DNA of 64,000 bases, taken from contig NC_053417.1 of assembly GCF_016859285.1 (NCBI RefSeq), positions 25,299,206 to 25,363,205 on the forward strand. The letters are read 5' to 3'. Each line of letters begins with the position of its first letter. Position 1 is the first letter of the stretch. Under the pieces are notes generated by a model. It was not told where the DNA came from. It saw nothing but the letters and a program-made list of their open reading frames with translations, and did no database searches. Positions 33,794 to 46,044 of the stretch are shown here, one piece after another. This DNA is from Xiphias gladius (taxonomy: Eukaryota > Chordata > Actinopteri > Istiophoriformes > Xiphiidae). Made by a program: the position numbers and the translations under genes.

Positions 33794-36640
33794 ATGAAGG
33801 TGAACAAACAAACACAGGGTAAAGGCCATACTAAATCTCAGAAGTGGAAGGATGTGAGGGGCAAACGATGCAGGCCTCCCATCACTTCCTCTGAACTCAA
33901 CTCTACTCCTGTCATGGCCAGGATGATAAAAGAGCACCAGGCATCTGTGAAGAAAAAACCCAACGTCAAGAGACTGAAAAATAAGGCAAAGTCTGTGTCC
34001 AACTGCAAGAAAAACACTCCTCAGTCTGGAGTGAAGAAATCTTACAGGCAGGCTAATGGAAGTTCAGTATTTGCGATGGACAATGAGTCTGATGACTCGC
34101 AGGACTGGAAGGAGTATTCCCAGTCCATTCATGGGAACGGTGTGGAGACCTCGGCTGACACGGAGGATGTCAGCCCAGGTAGACTGGAGGGAGAGACTCT
34201 CCATTACTGTGCAGAGAGAGATGATCGGCGAAAACATGCAGTACTTGTCATGCAGAAGGATCAGGTATGCTTCAGGTCATTTTTGTTGAAGGATCAGTCA
34301 GATTTGGCAACAATTAAGACCAATTTTAATCCATTTTAGTCCATTTCTATAACTTAGCATAACATTACTCTCCCGCAGACCCTTTGTTTCCGTGGGAAGT
34401 GCTTTTTGACCTGCCTGTATGGTCGGGTAGAAGTGATGGGTTTCACTATTGAAGAAGGCCAGCAGTCGTATCCACTCTTCTCCCCGGCCTCACACTGTCC
34501 ACTCACCATTAGAGCACTAGAAAGCTCTGATGACACCAGAGATGACAGAACAGAGGCTTCATCCATCCTCCGAAAGTATCTGTCATCAGGTAAACGCCTA
34601 AGCAACCCACCTTCCATTTTATTAGAGAATGATGTGTTTATTTTATGATCTTTTTTACATATTTGAGGTTAGTTGTTATTTGCTGACACAGTACCGAGCT
34701 GCCTATTAGGAAAAGATTGCACTGAGAGCGTGTTGTTCGATGCACTATACTTTTCTTTGAATGTGGTTTGTTTTTTGTAGCGTCGCAGAAAAAGCTGCTA
34801 AAAAGGGTTATGTCACACTCATCCATCATCCTACTGGAGCCCATGGAGACGCTCCTGACACGGTTTATGTCAAGCCTCTCAGATCTCAGTGAATTGTTCA
34901 GCCCCCCGATGGTAAGCTGACTGATATTTTTACATTTTGCTGCTATAAATATTCACCAGGGATAGAACTGGAAACAGCAGTCCGTCTCATATATGTCTAA
35001 CAGAAGCTTTTCCTCGCCGCTTGTTTGTAGAGCGAACTCATGTCAGCTGTTCTTGACACGCCTCTCAACGGTTTGGGCATGATTCCTCTGGTCAGAACCA
35101 TCGAGGGCCTGAAAATGTCAAAGAGCTACAGAGAGGCTCTTAGCACGGTTGTCAGTGCCTGCAGAGGTAAGCCCTCAGAGGATGTAATGTCAGACATGAA
35201 ATTTCTAATGTACATGTGATGGGAATTTTCAGTGTCTGTCTCGAGTCTGAAAAAGCACCTCGAGTCACGTCGATGTAACAGTCCTCGTAAAACCGAGTTC
35301 CATTTTCCTGACACTTTGAGCAAGGCACGAGTCTGACTTAAATACTGTCAAATTAACACAAAGGCTACAGCGCCGCAAGGTTAAACGCACGGTCTGTCTG
35401 AGCACGGAGATACATGTATCACCATTATCATCCCTTATGCACAAAGAAAATAAGATCAGTGTACTAAACCATGAAACACTATAAATGAGCCAATTTTAAG
35501 TTGCTGAGTAGAGTATTTTCATGTTAGATCACCCGATATTAAAAATCATGCTATCCCAACACAGTGCAGGGAATAAGAGATTTAAAAAAAATCTGATAAG
35601 ATGAATGAATGAGTGTCCAGCAACATGCCCTCACATAATGATTGTGAGCATATAGGAATTAAATGAAACACCCAACTTAATGTCTTGTCACTTTATTCTT
35701 GTGCATTGCTGGACATTATAAAATAGGCAGCAGAAATCAATATATAATATCTTATCGACCATCTCTCCCTCCCTTGTTTCCTGTCATCTATCCACTATAA
35801 CTATTTGTGATTTTAAAAAAACAAGAAAACAAAAAACAAAAAAACTGGAGATTCACTATGAGACGCTGGGCCGAGTCTCCCTCGCACTCTCGATGGTCAC
35901 TATATAAAGCTTCAATTGTATAATAAGTTTTAAAATACATCGCTGATGCAGCCTGTGAGAGAAGAGAAAGCACTTTTTCATCTTCATATCATTAAACATT
36001 TCATTTCATCAGGGACACTGTTCCCTGTTGTACATCAGGTGCCAAATATCGCAGCATTGTAGCTGTTTCCATAAGAATCTTGTCAGGTCTTTAAACAGCC
36101 ATTTATAGTATGTAACAGACGTCTGTATCTGACTAACAAGACGTCATTACTTTAATAGACTGGTGAAGCCAACACAGTTATGTATTCCTTGTCCGATAGT
36201 GGCTGAACACAACCACGCACAACGATCACATTTGACCCTGCAGTGGCAAATTATTGGACACATGTCTGTTACTCACAGGGGACATGGACGGTTGTGCAGT
36301 CATCCTTGTATGTGGCAGCAAGAATGTGGGGAAGTCGACGTTTATCCGCACCCTCATCAATACCTTACTAAATCAGTAAGTTCTCGTCATATTAACATAC
36401 CACGCTTTCTTCATTTGTATATATAAAATATATACAGATATTTTGTAATATTTCAATTTTTATATGCCCATATTTTTCTATACAGTGCATCCTTAACATG
36501 ATCTGTTGTTGATAAGATCCCTGTGTGTTATACTGTACAATTGGTTATACTCTATTTTAATTTGTTGCCGATATAACATTCCTGTAGATGTCATTACAGT
36601 TCACCTTGACAGTCAATGTAGTCATGGGATGATAATATGG

Positions 36641-36726
<86 letters not shown>

Positions 36727-36937
36727 CACCACTTGTGTAGATTATTTGGAAGGCGACCTCGGTCAAACAGAATTCACCCCTGCTGGTTGTCTGTCTTTGT
36801 CAACTGTAAGAGAACCACTGCTAGGTATGTTTTTATCCTCTTGTTACTTCACATCACGTCTTACACATCTCAGTATATCGTTTAGTAATATTTTAGCTTG
36901 ATTCCATAGGGGGGTTGTGTTTTTTTTTTTTTTTAAG

Positions 36938-36993
<56 letters not shown>

Positions 36994-39900
36994 GGGATTG
37001 TTAAAGACATTTAATGGTGGGTTATGGGCCAGACTACTCCTGGGCCAGGACCAGTCCTGCAACTGGTTTTTGTAAGGATTAAACAAATGAGATAAAACAT
37101 GGGATGGACAGAGCCAGGCTAGCTGCCCCCCCTTTCCAGTCTTTATGCTAAGCTAAGCTAAACGTCTCCTGCCTGAATGTTCATATTTACTGTAGTCACA
37201 TGATAGCAGTGTCAATCCTCTCATCTTACTCTTGGCAAGAAAGTGAATAGGTGTGTTTCCCAAAATGATGATTTGTTCCAAATGTTATTCCTGTACTGTT
37301 CATGGTAGGTTGGATTAGTATACTTATATTGAGTTGTTTTCAGGTCCACCTTTCACACATCAGCGCACACCAGAGCACATGATCTACTATGGTCAGTCGT
37401 CATGCGAGTCGGACTTAGACCGCTACCTGGAATCCCTGAAGTCCTTATGGCGTAGACGATCCCAGAGCAGAGAGACTCCCGTCATTATCAACACCATGGG
37501 CTGGGTCAAAGGTCAGCAGTGAAAGAACACGAAGAACTTTAAATACACCAGTTGTAGACAGGGCTGTCTGAACGTGTGCTCGTCTGTGCCGTCCACAGGA
37601 TTTGGATTCCAGCTGCTAGTGGACATGATCCGCTTCTTCCCGGTCTCACATGTCATCCAGCTCGGTCATAGTGGCATCACCCAGTGTCCTGCCCTCAGTC
37701 CAGAGTTTCTCAGGACGGCACACGGCTGTCAGACGCACCCACCTGCCCAGACCGCTCTGGACGAGTTTACAGAGAGCCACAGTCCCCCCAGAAGCTACAC
37801 TCACCTTATTGTACAATCAGAGTTTCAAGGTGCGGGACGTCAAGGGACAGCGTAAGTACGCCACAATCAGCCTGTGTCTGCATTAACATGCAACAGCTTT
37901 CGCCATCCAGACCCACTTGCTTTATTGTCTATGTGTGCATTGTATTTGACAGGAAACACCAGCGTGCTAATGAGCACAGAGAGCTGTCATTGCTGGCCTA
38001 CCTCAGTCAGCTGCAGTCTCCTGAACCTGGACCAGTTAGACCCATACACAGCCTCACCCCATTCCAGGTACATGAGAAGGATAATGCAGCAGTTGTATTG
38101 TTGATAGGAGTTCCAGTTTTTTATTATTACCTCAGAAAATAGTTAAAATTGTCTTAGTTATGGGTCTTTAAAATCAGGGTACCAGGGTTCAAAATTCACA
38201 ATGAGGAGCCAAAGGGCGGCGTCACATATTCTGTATCTGCTTTTTCCAGCATTTAAAGAAATGGTTTGTCATTTTTGGGAAATCTGCTTATTCCCTTTCT
38301 TGCTGAGAGTTAGATGTCGAAGATGACTCTGATCTGTACGCTGTCGTGAAGCCGGAGTCAGCACCCGATTAGCCTAGCTTAAAGACTGGATGCAGGGGAA
38401 AACAGCAAGTGTGGCTATGTTCAAAGTTTAAAAAAAAAAAAAAAAAAATTCACCTACCAGCACCTGTAAATTTCACCAGTCACTGATCCAATAGCCAATA
38501 AATAGTTTGTATAAAGATTAAAAAATGAGATATAACACGTTAATAAGTGCCTGGCTATTCTCCCTCTGATCCCACAGGTGCCCCACACAGCCGTGGCTTT
38601 AGGTGTGATCCACTGCGAGGTGGTGCCCAGTCACATGTTTTATGCAGCCAACGCCGCCCTGGTGGGGCTCTGCTGCCTGGCAGAGAAAATAACGAGCAGA
38701 GGAGGTCCAGTCCTGCTTTCCCAGGCACCCATCTGTCCATGTGTAGGCTTTGGTACGTACCCCGTCTCCTCTCTGTGTGAATGGTCAGTCAGGCACCGTA
38801 GCACGAATTGACCTAGCTTGTAAAAAAAATCAAAAATCACACTCCTCCCATCTTAGAGTCATCACTCAGACAGATCTGAACAGAGAGATATGATGCACAC
38901 ATTTTTAGATGCAGTGTAACCTACTCTTTCTGAGGTTATAAATGTCTCAGATTTCTATTGTAGATAAATCTAAGAAATCATATCTTCATAAATGAAAAAA
39001 CTTGGCTGAGATTCATCACATTTTTAAGTGTTCTTCAGTAATCAGGTAACTCAGCGATGGTCGTCTTTATATCCATTGGTACACTGCAAACAGGAAATGT
39101 TAGTAGCTAATTCTATATGGTTTTAAATGGTGCAAATTTGCCAGACTGTAAACAACAACTCCAGGCTAAAAATGGGGCTCAAGGTGTCGCCCACAGGAAA
39201 CTCCATGGCGCCATTGTACTTCCTGCTTGCATCCACGATGGGAACTCTAGTTTTGCACTATCAATATTTTTTGGTTTTTGGACATTACTCAGGCATTTTA
39301 AATTGCATAATATTATTATTTAGAACATGTATAGTACGATTCATATGCAAAATTCTGGTATGTCTGAGTAGCCCCAATTAATCTGATATTAGCAATATAG
39401 AGGTTGCCTGGCCGAAGCCCTCTTGGAGTGGATTTATTTCTCTAGGGGAGGTTGGTTTAACATTAACTGTGCTGGTCAGGAAATTTAATCCCATCTGGAG
39501 CATGTATGTGGGTAATTTTTTTTTTTTTTTTTTTAACCCCAACCCCAGTTACAATTATAACTGCAATTACCTGCTGTTTTTCTTTGTACTCACATGTCCT
39601 CCGGCCTTTCTTATCCTGTCTGGAGCAATGTCCTTTTATTTTAAAATGAATCTACATGTTTTTTTTTTCTGTGTGAAGAGCTGCGTATCCTTTTTCCCAT
39701 ATTGTTTGCCTTTTGGCACATTTGCACCATTAAAACTGCGCAGAATGAGCTATTAACAGCTCCTGTTTGCAGTGTACCCATGGATGCGCAGACAACCATC
39801 AGTGGATTACTTGATTACTGAAGGAAACGTAAAAGGCAAGCTCTGAAGCATCTTTATTCCGTGATTTCTAAGCAGATTTATGGAAGTTTATTCAGGATGG

Positions 39901-40694
39901 AAATCTGAGATAATAATACGTGTAAGTTACACTGAATGATGTCGATATGTTTCATGTTTTTGTGTAATAATTTGACTGAGGTATGACTTCATTTCACCCC
40001 GCAACCCCTTCAACTCTCCGGCGTCCCTTCAGCGAGGCTTTTGGCTTTGTTCTGCAGAATATCCATGTCTGTTACAGACCATATCCTGTAATCTCCTGAT
40101 GGTCATAACACCATCTGGAATGATGAGTTAAATTACCGAGGAGCACAGTGAACATTATATTCCCCGCCTCCCCAGTGTGATGTTAAATCCTGTTAAGACA
40201 TGTAGTGTCTGCTGAATAAAGGAACTGAAACTGAGCGTTCAAAGGTTTAGAAGAAACCAAATGTCAAAAATCAACAAATTGTTCACGTTTCATGTGTTCC
40301 AGGTGTGCTTCGGGGTATTGACATGGCACGAGGTCTGTACTTTTTGCTGACACCTGTAGATCCCTCCATCCTTTGTAAGGTCAACTGTCTCCTACTGGGA
40401 GCCATATCGCTGCCCTCCTGCATCCTCACAACACAGGTCAGATGACGGTTCTGTTCTCTGAAGCACACTACTCCTCAAACAACATTACACCTCCATAAAA
40501 CTCATGACTTGCTACATAGATATCAGCCCAAAAGCTTTCTTCTACTGTGACTTATGAAACCTGCGTCTGTGTTGCAGCCCGGCTTTGAGGGAGAGATGCC
40601 CTATGTCACTACGGACTACAGTTTTGATCTCACTGGTGCCGGAAAGTTGCGAGTCTTCAAAGGACTGATGAGACCGGGTCAAACAGGGATGTAG
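33794..40694 (+). CDS. nol9: NOL9 polynucleotide 5'-hydroxyl kinase, 12 coding exons
   Basis: Coding exons: 33794-34264, 34379-34589, 34781-34911, 35031-35166, 36279-36375, 36727-36824, 37344-37511, 37599-37851, 37953-38067, 38578-38752, 40303-40436, 40578-40694. All junctions are GT-AG and in phase: 2106 nt, 701 aa (human 702). The basic N-terminus (about 1-85, Lys-rich) fits nucleolar targeting. Residues 329-336 form the P-loop GSKNVGKS. It is followed by DLGQTEFTPAG, PPFTHQRTP, INTMGWVKG and FGFQLLVDMIR, all conserved in the Clp1/Grc3/NOL9 kinase family, and by YLSQLQ..HSLTPFQVP and PYVTTDY near the end. Known role: it phosphorylates the 5' OH of pre-rRNA cleaved in ITS2, with the LAS1L nuclease, for 5.8S/28S maturation. 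The ATG at 33794 lies 55 nt inside an exon. Exon 6 has a (TG)n-built acceptor. The C-terminus (GLMRPGQTGM) is shorter and less basic than in human. Confidence 0.96.
36643..36724. repeat. (GT)41 microsatellite forming the nol9 exon 6 acceptor
   Basis: An uninterrupted 82-bp GT run ends in TGTGTAG|CACC, and this AG is the 3' splice site of nol9 exon 6 (36727-36824). No pyrimidine tract separates repeat and AG. Confidence 0.92.
36939..36989. repeat. (TG)n microsatellite downstream of nol9 exon 6
   Basis: A run of about 51 bp preceded by T14, starting 115 bp after nol9 exon 6. It is on the same strand and in the same repeat sense as the tract at 36643-36724. Confidence 0.92.
37000..37275 (-). 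repeat. Reverse copy of the 'TTAGCTTAGCATAAAGACTGG' repeat (nol9 intron 6)
   Basis: Reads TGGGCCAGACTACTCCTGGG, ATGAGATAAAACATGG, GACAGAGCCAGGCTAGC, CAGTCTTTATGCTAAGC and GGCAAGAAAGTGAATAGG in reversed order relative to 22900-23190. It ends about 70 bp before nol9 exon 7. Confidence 0.75.
38245..38545 (+). repeat. Plus copy of the 'TTAGCTTAGCATAAAGACTGG' repeat (nol9 intron 9)
   Basis: GGTTTGTCATTTTTGGGAAATC, TTCTTGCTGAGAGTTAG, TTAGCCTAGCTTAAAGACTGG, AAACAGCAAGTGTGGC and ACCTACCAGCACCTG, ending ATGAGATATAACACG. It ends about 35 bp before nol9 exon 10. Confidence 0.75.
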
Positions 40695-41480
40695 TGACTT
40701 TTTTCTACAAAGCATCAGTTTATTGCCCTTTACCTTCTCGACTGGTGTCCTACGCCAAACCAGTCAGCACTGGCCTTTGAATGTACAGAACTGAGGTTGA
40801 GTTGGGACAGTTTTTTTTTTTTTTGGACAGAGCTGCCAGAAATACAGACCTTGCAGGAGAAGATGGCGGCCTTCCTGGGTGCTCTCACCATGTCTTACAA
40901 CCTGCTACTGTACGTACATTTGACGGGGCTGTGAAGGAGTTTTGAGTTTCCGGCTTTTCTGTCACTTGGACAATAATATCATCATCACGTTGTAGTTAAA
41001 CTTCTTGTTTGATGTCTCTTCTTTGTAGGTGACATTCCAAAACTGAAACCATAAACCTGCCAGATATTAAATGAGAAACAACTTTTGTTCAGACTTTGCT
41101 CTTTTCTTGCTCTCAAGTGCTTTTCAGACCAGTGTCAGTAGTGGTTGTTACAATTGCTATTTGTTTCACACTCTTCAACCAGGCAATGGCCATTTAACCA
41201 GTCTATCACAGTATACAGTATAGCCCCAAATTCAGACAGTAGTTTGTTCCTCTGAGACAGTATTGTGTTTTTATGACAGTCAAAATGTTTCACTGAAATG
41301 GCTCTATTTTTATCGCTGACAAACTCTGCTTTAACTGTTGTACGTTTGTTATTGTGCTAAATGGTCAAAAAAAGTGTTCCTGCACTTAAGGCTCGTTCAA
41401 GAGGTTTTGTAGATGTTTACAATTTCTTATGTAGGCTCTTGTGGGATATAAAAGCTAAAAAAAAGAATAAATAAAGATAA
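40695..41480 (+). other. nol9: nol9 3' UTR and poly(A) signals
   Basis: After the TAG at 40692-40694 there is no further coding sequence. Overlapping AATAAA hexamers at 41466-41471 and 41470-41475, followed by a T-rich element, make a strong cleavage/polyadenylation site. This gives a 3' UTR of about 0.8 kb. Confidence 0.7.
41466..41475 (+). terminator. nol9: nol9 polyadenylation signal
   Basis: Two overlapping AATAAA hexamers followed within 10 bp by a TTTTTTGTTTTTTTTGG downstream element. Confidence 0.7.
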
Positions 41481-41511
41481 TTTTTTGTTTTTTTTGGTGC
41501 TACCTTTCGTA

Positions 41512-41526
41512 CCACAAGGGGGCAGC
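41512..41526 (+). promoter_or_regulatory. CTCF-like core motif
   Basis: CCACAAGGGGGCAGC fits the vertebrate CTCF core consensus well (CCAC-N-AG-GGGGC-AG). It sits about 40 bp past the nol9 poly(A) signal, between nol9 and the next plus-strand gene. Motif match only; occupancy is unknown. Confidence 0.4.
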
Positions 41527-41529
41527 AAA

Positions 41530-42191
41530 TATATGTTGAGATTTTGCTCTGAGCACCAGCAGATGTTCACTAACAAAAAGTCTCAAGGGCAGGAAAACTG
41601 CAATAAAAACTGTAAAGACACAATCCTATGATACTGAACTTTAATGTTTCATAATGGTCTTAAAAGCAAATCAATCTTAATATAAGAAACGAACACCACA
41701 AGAGCAACTCGCCATTGCACGGAGACTGACATTTACGTTATCTGACCGGAGGAATGGAAGGAGGGCTCTTGGTCGTAAACAACCGCTCACGGAGTGGAGG
41801 ATTGCTAATTTGTTAAGCGGGCTGTTTTAACGGCCCCTCTCTGCCCCCTCGCTATTCTTTGTTCACTGTTCCCCACCTCTTTATTGAGGCCGGGTGCATA
41901 GAAACACAACACAGCGCAGCGACATTTTGGCAGAGTCATTGTTTTGGCTTTGTCAGGTCAGATGTTTTCCCATAGACCTCATGCAAGCCAAAGAGAAATC
42001 CCAGTGTAGCGGTGCCACTAGACGGCCTGCATGTCCCTGAATGAACAGAAACAACAACAACACACATCTGTGCGACGTGTTCCAATGCAAGATTTAAATT
42101 CAGTGCAGTTACAAGCACCAAACAAAAACCACAGATGTTCTGAGTAAAAGATACGGTTCATTCACCCTCTGGATTCGTCCGATGCTGTGTG

Positions 42192-42222
<31 letters not shown>

Positions 42223-43430
42223 CGCAAACTTCAAATGAGATCTTAGAATATGCTAAACTTACGAGGCACTGAAGCTGGAAAGAGAAAGCACATAAATAAA
42301 CCACCAATGCTACTCAAAAACAGAATTTGAGCTGAAATTATCAGTTGACTATCAACTGAAAGAAAACGGACAATTTTTGAAATACTGAGCTTCACCCAAA
42401 AAAAGCATCACAGACACCCGCCAAGAGGCAAACGCCTTGGGCGGTGATAAACCCCTGATTTTTCTCAAGTAGTCTGTGCCACGCTCACGTGATGTCTTTC
42501 CTCCCAGACAAAACATCATCCAACAATCATCTGCTGCCTGCAAAGACAATTGTGCTGAATAAACAAGCAACGCAGAGGCAGTGTGCCATTATAACCGCTC
42601 AAATCCCCCCTGTTCGGTCCAGAAATTCACGGGTGTAGAGAAACTCCACAGATCGGGTGGAAAATTTGATGATGTGGTTTGAGTTTTTGGAACAACATGG
42701 AAAATAACATGGCTTGAACAATGTGGTAAGGGTCCCCAAGACAAAAAATTAGCTGCTGGGCCCTTCTCAACCCCCCATTTGTCACAGTTTTGTGTGTTAA
42801 TTTCACCCACGATTTGCTGTCCGGGGTAATCTGATTTAACACAAATTCATTTAGGAAAATGCACCTTGTAAACACAGTATCAGTTGAAATAACAAAGGCC
42901 TTAAAACTAGATTTTGATGCAGGGGGCCCCCCTTCAAGACGGGGCCTAAGATCAGGTAGAGCAGGATGCATGAAAAGGCATTAACGTTTGTGGATCTTGT
43001 ATAGCAGTGCCCCCGCTTTGGTTTGGGGATGTTTACACTCAAGCAGCTCCAGCCAAACTTGCATTAGGTGTGCGTTGCATCCGTCAGACACATCGGTGGA
43101 TCCTCATCCACAGTCTTTTCCTCTCTTTTGAAATGAAAACATACCGTTGGCAGGAGAAAGTGCCTTCAACCGACTCAAAAAGATTTAGCGTTAGCACGAG
43201 CTTACGCTATAGCTAAAACTGATAAAAATCTGCTAGCGGCGGTCGTCGCTTCAGTCGACAGAATCAGCGGCCGTCGGCTGCAGATGAGAGGCTGCTTCTG
43301 TTTACCTGCGTGAGAATTCAAAGACTCGTCGTTCACAAAATTACTGTGGACTTCGAGAGATTTGTATTCCACCATTGAACCTGCTATTTGCCCCACGAGG
43401 ACGGGAAGCTCGACAGGTTGAGCTACAGGT
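41530..43430. other. No gene seen between nol9 and the minisatellite repeat
   Basis: A short (TG)n run lies at 42196-42222. The segment 42590-43000 has GGGGCCCC-rich motifs suggesting part of another interspersed repeat. No conserved exon was recognised. The 114-codon minus frame at 42627-42971 shows no domain. Confidence 0.45.
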
Positions 43431-43435
43431 TTAAC

Positions 43436-44645
43436 TAAGCAGGGTCTCGGGCCCAGGGCAATGGCCTGCTTTTTTTGGGGTCACAGAGATTTCTAGCTTT
43501 ATCTGTCACCTCACTCCCTTGAAAGCGGAATGAACAGAGATGGGTATGTTGGATAATGTGTTCACTCTTTTTGACTACTTTCAGATCGACGGTACAGACG
43601 CCTGAGTGCATGGACAGGCGATGAGAACATGGGCCCCTGGGCACAGACGGGTAAAAGGCCCCCCACCCCTTCGACCACCAGACTGAAAGAGACACGAAAC
43701 GACTAAGAAAGGACGTTCGTAGTCGTTTCGTGTCTCTCTGTGGTAATTTTTTGTCTCTTTATAGTCGTTTTCCATCTCTTTGTAGTTTCTGGTTTCTTTA
43801 TGATCGTTTCGTGTCTGTTTCTGTTTTTTTGTGTCTCTATGATAATTTTTTCTCTTCATTGTCATTTTCACCTCTTTATGGCCGTTTTGTGTCTCCTTAT
43901 GGTTGCCCTGTATCTCTTTTTAGTCATTTTGTGTCTATGGTCATTTTGTCTCTTTATGGTAATTTTGCGTCTCTTCATGGTCATTTTTCATCTCTTCATG
44001 GCCGTTTTTCATCTCTTTATGGCCGTTTTGTGTCTGTTTTTAGTCATTTTGTGTCTATGGTCATTTCTCTCTTCATGGTCATTTTGTCTCTTCATGGTCA
44101 TTTTTCATCTTTTCATGGTCATTTTTCATCTCTTTATGGCCGTTTTGTGTCTCCTTATGGTTGCCCTGTATCTCTTTTTAGTCATTTTGTGTCTATGGTC
44201 ATTTCGCCTCTTCATGGTCATTTTGTGTCTATGGTCATTTCGCCTCTTCATGGTCATTTTTCATCTTTTCATGGTCATTTTTCACCTCTTTATGGCCGTT
44301 TTGTGTCTGTTTTTTTGCGTCTCTTCATGGTCATTTTGTCTCTTTATGGTAATTTTTCATCTTTTCATGGTCATTTTTCACCTCTTTATGGCCGTTTTGT
44401 GTCTGCTTTTTTGCGTCTCTTCATGGTCATTTCGTCTCTTAATGGCCATTTTGTGTCTCCATCTGTTTGTCTTGCGTCTCTTTGTAGGCGTTTCGTGCCT
44501 CTTTGCGGTTGCTGTCTGTCTTTTAACTGAGCTCCGTGACTTTCAAACAAGAAATCTCAACAGTCACTTCGCTCTGGGGCCCCGGCCCGACCCCTCGGGT
44601 CCCTGGGCCTGTGCCCGGTAGGCCCTCTCGGTAATCCGCCCCTGC
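43436..44645. repeat. Repeat with ~21-bp minisatellite core
   Basis: From about 43700 to 44530 the sequence is a degenerate tandem array of about 21-bp units of the type TCTCTTCATGGTCATTTTGTG, some 35-40 units. Mirror-like GGGCCC-rich flanks (GGGTCTCGGGCCCAGGGC on the left, GGCCCCGGCCCGACCCC and CGGTAATCCGCCCCTG on the right) suggest the array lies inside one interspersed element. Because 21 is divisible by three, two overlapping frames stay open for 266 and 293 codons. Their FVSLYGHFSS-type repeats are low-complexity artefacts, not a membrane protein gene. Confidence 0.85.
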
Positions 44646-44739
44646 CTTTTGAACTCACACAGGAGCCGACTGCACCTCTGGTCTGTGTGCCGAGGGGTGG
44701 ACGTGTTGTCGGTGCCTCTGGCGCCTCTAGCTGCGCCAC

Positions 44740-45547
44740 TGCGCCACTAGCGAGAGAAACTGCAGTCTTTGTGGATCCAGGTCGGTCTGAATGAATGGAG
44801 GGGAGCCGATGGTCGGTCGGAGAGGCGGCGAGACGAAGCGGCGGACCGTGTGCTTTCAACTTCGGCGGCGCGCCGTGCAAAGTCGGCAGACGCGAGTCGC
44901 TCCACGGAGCCGCCGCTCCGAAGGCCCCGGAGGGGATTATTTCCTCCTAATCCCGATCCTGCGCCGACCGGGCTTCAGTGACCAGACGCTGTTCGCCGGA
45001 GGTCGAGCTTTCTTCTTCGCCCGTGTGCCGCCAGCAACAGGTTATTTGCAGCTTAGCACGGCATCCGACTCGCAGCTGTAGCCCCGGGGGTCGTAAGATC
45101 TGCGTGAACTTCTCGCCCTGGGAACCGAGAGATGCTTCCCCCCCCCCCTTTTCTTTTCTTTTCTTTTCTTTTTCTTTTTGTTTTTTTGGCCGATCTTTTC
45201 CGTGCCCTCACCCCGCAGCTTTGTGCTCGCCGCCGACCGGATCCCGCAGCCCGAGCGCGCTGCGTCTGAGAGGAGGGCGACGGCAGAAAATGAGAGAGAA
45301 TATGAAAAAGCCATAGAGGAAGGACCGGTCGTCAAACCGTAGCCGGGGGACTGACACGGAGCCTGCAGCACCGACAGACAGACCTGCGAGGGAGCCGGTG
45401 TCGGCTCAGTGGGGGGGGGACATTTCTTCTTCTTTTTTTTTCTTCAAGAAGGACTGCGTGCATAGATGGTGCCAAACAAGTGGACCATGAATTCCGTTCT
45501 GCACAAATCGCCACCAAGGAGCTGGCTTGGGCTCAGACTGCGACTCA
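44740..45547 (+). promoter_or_regulatory. CpG-rich promoter and first exon of a downstream plus-strand gene
   Basis: Very high GC/CpG content ends at a strong donor, CTCA|GTAAGTAAG (45547/45548). Within it the ATG at 45466 opens 27 codons (MVPNKWTMNSVLHKSPP...) plus one base up to the donor. The Kozak context is mediocre (T at -3, G at +4), and several upstream ATGs (for example 44791) begin short frames, so the exon may be mostly 5' UTR. Human synteny (KLHL21-ZBTB48-NOL9-PLEKHG5, same relative strands) predicts plekhg5. The peptide itself is not recognisable, so no symbol is assigned. Confidence 0.55.
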
Positions 45548-46044
45548 GTAAGTAAGAATTCACCAGGTGAAGCCGCTGACCAGCCTCGTCCACACGCCAC
45601 CATCGCCGCCCCCCGTCGTGGGCAGGCTGGTCGGATAAGTCAGCATCTCGAAATCGGTCACCCGAGTGCTTCGTTCTGGAAGAGAGAAACACCTCGAGTT
45701 TCTCCCTTTTTAAGAGCTCAGATGGGAAGGGGAACAGAGGAGCTCTCAGGGGCTTTGATCCTCAGGCACCAGATCTTTGTTTCGTGCCCCCCCCCAGGTC
45801 ATCAAAGTTAATGGCTTGATTTGGCAAGTGACCTGAGCAGATGCCCCAGCTGGAGGCAGAGAGGACAGCACACCCTGATCTGAGGTTCTCCTCTTGATGA
45901 AGGGAAAACCCCGTATACACTCAGATGTTAGACATGGCCTCCACTAAATCTCTAACTCGCTCTGTTTCCTGCATGTTCCCCCCGGACCTTCTTACCTGTC
46001 TTCCCCTCTCCCAGCTCAAAATTAAGATCAGAGTGACCTAGTCT

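Noticed and set aside
36506..36901. 131-codon frame with poly-Cys-Val across nol9 exon 6
   Set aside because: Most of it is the (GT)n tract read in frame. Only 36727-36824 is coding, as nol9 exon 6.
42627..42971. 114-codon minus-strand frame
   Set aside because: Lies in DNA with GGGGCCCC motifs typical of an interspersed repeat, with no domain.
43730..44621. Two long plus-strand frames (266 and 293 codons) resembling multi-pass membrane proteins
   Set aside because: They are translations of a 21-bp tandem repeat, overlap in two frames, and lie in a non-coding repeat.
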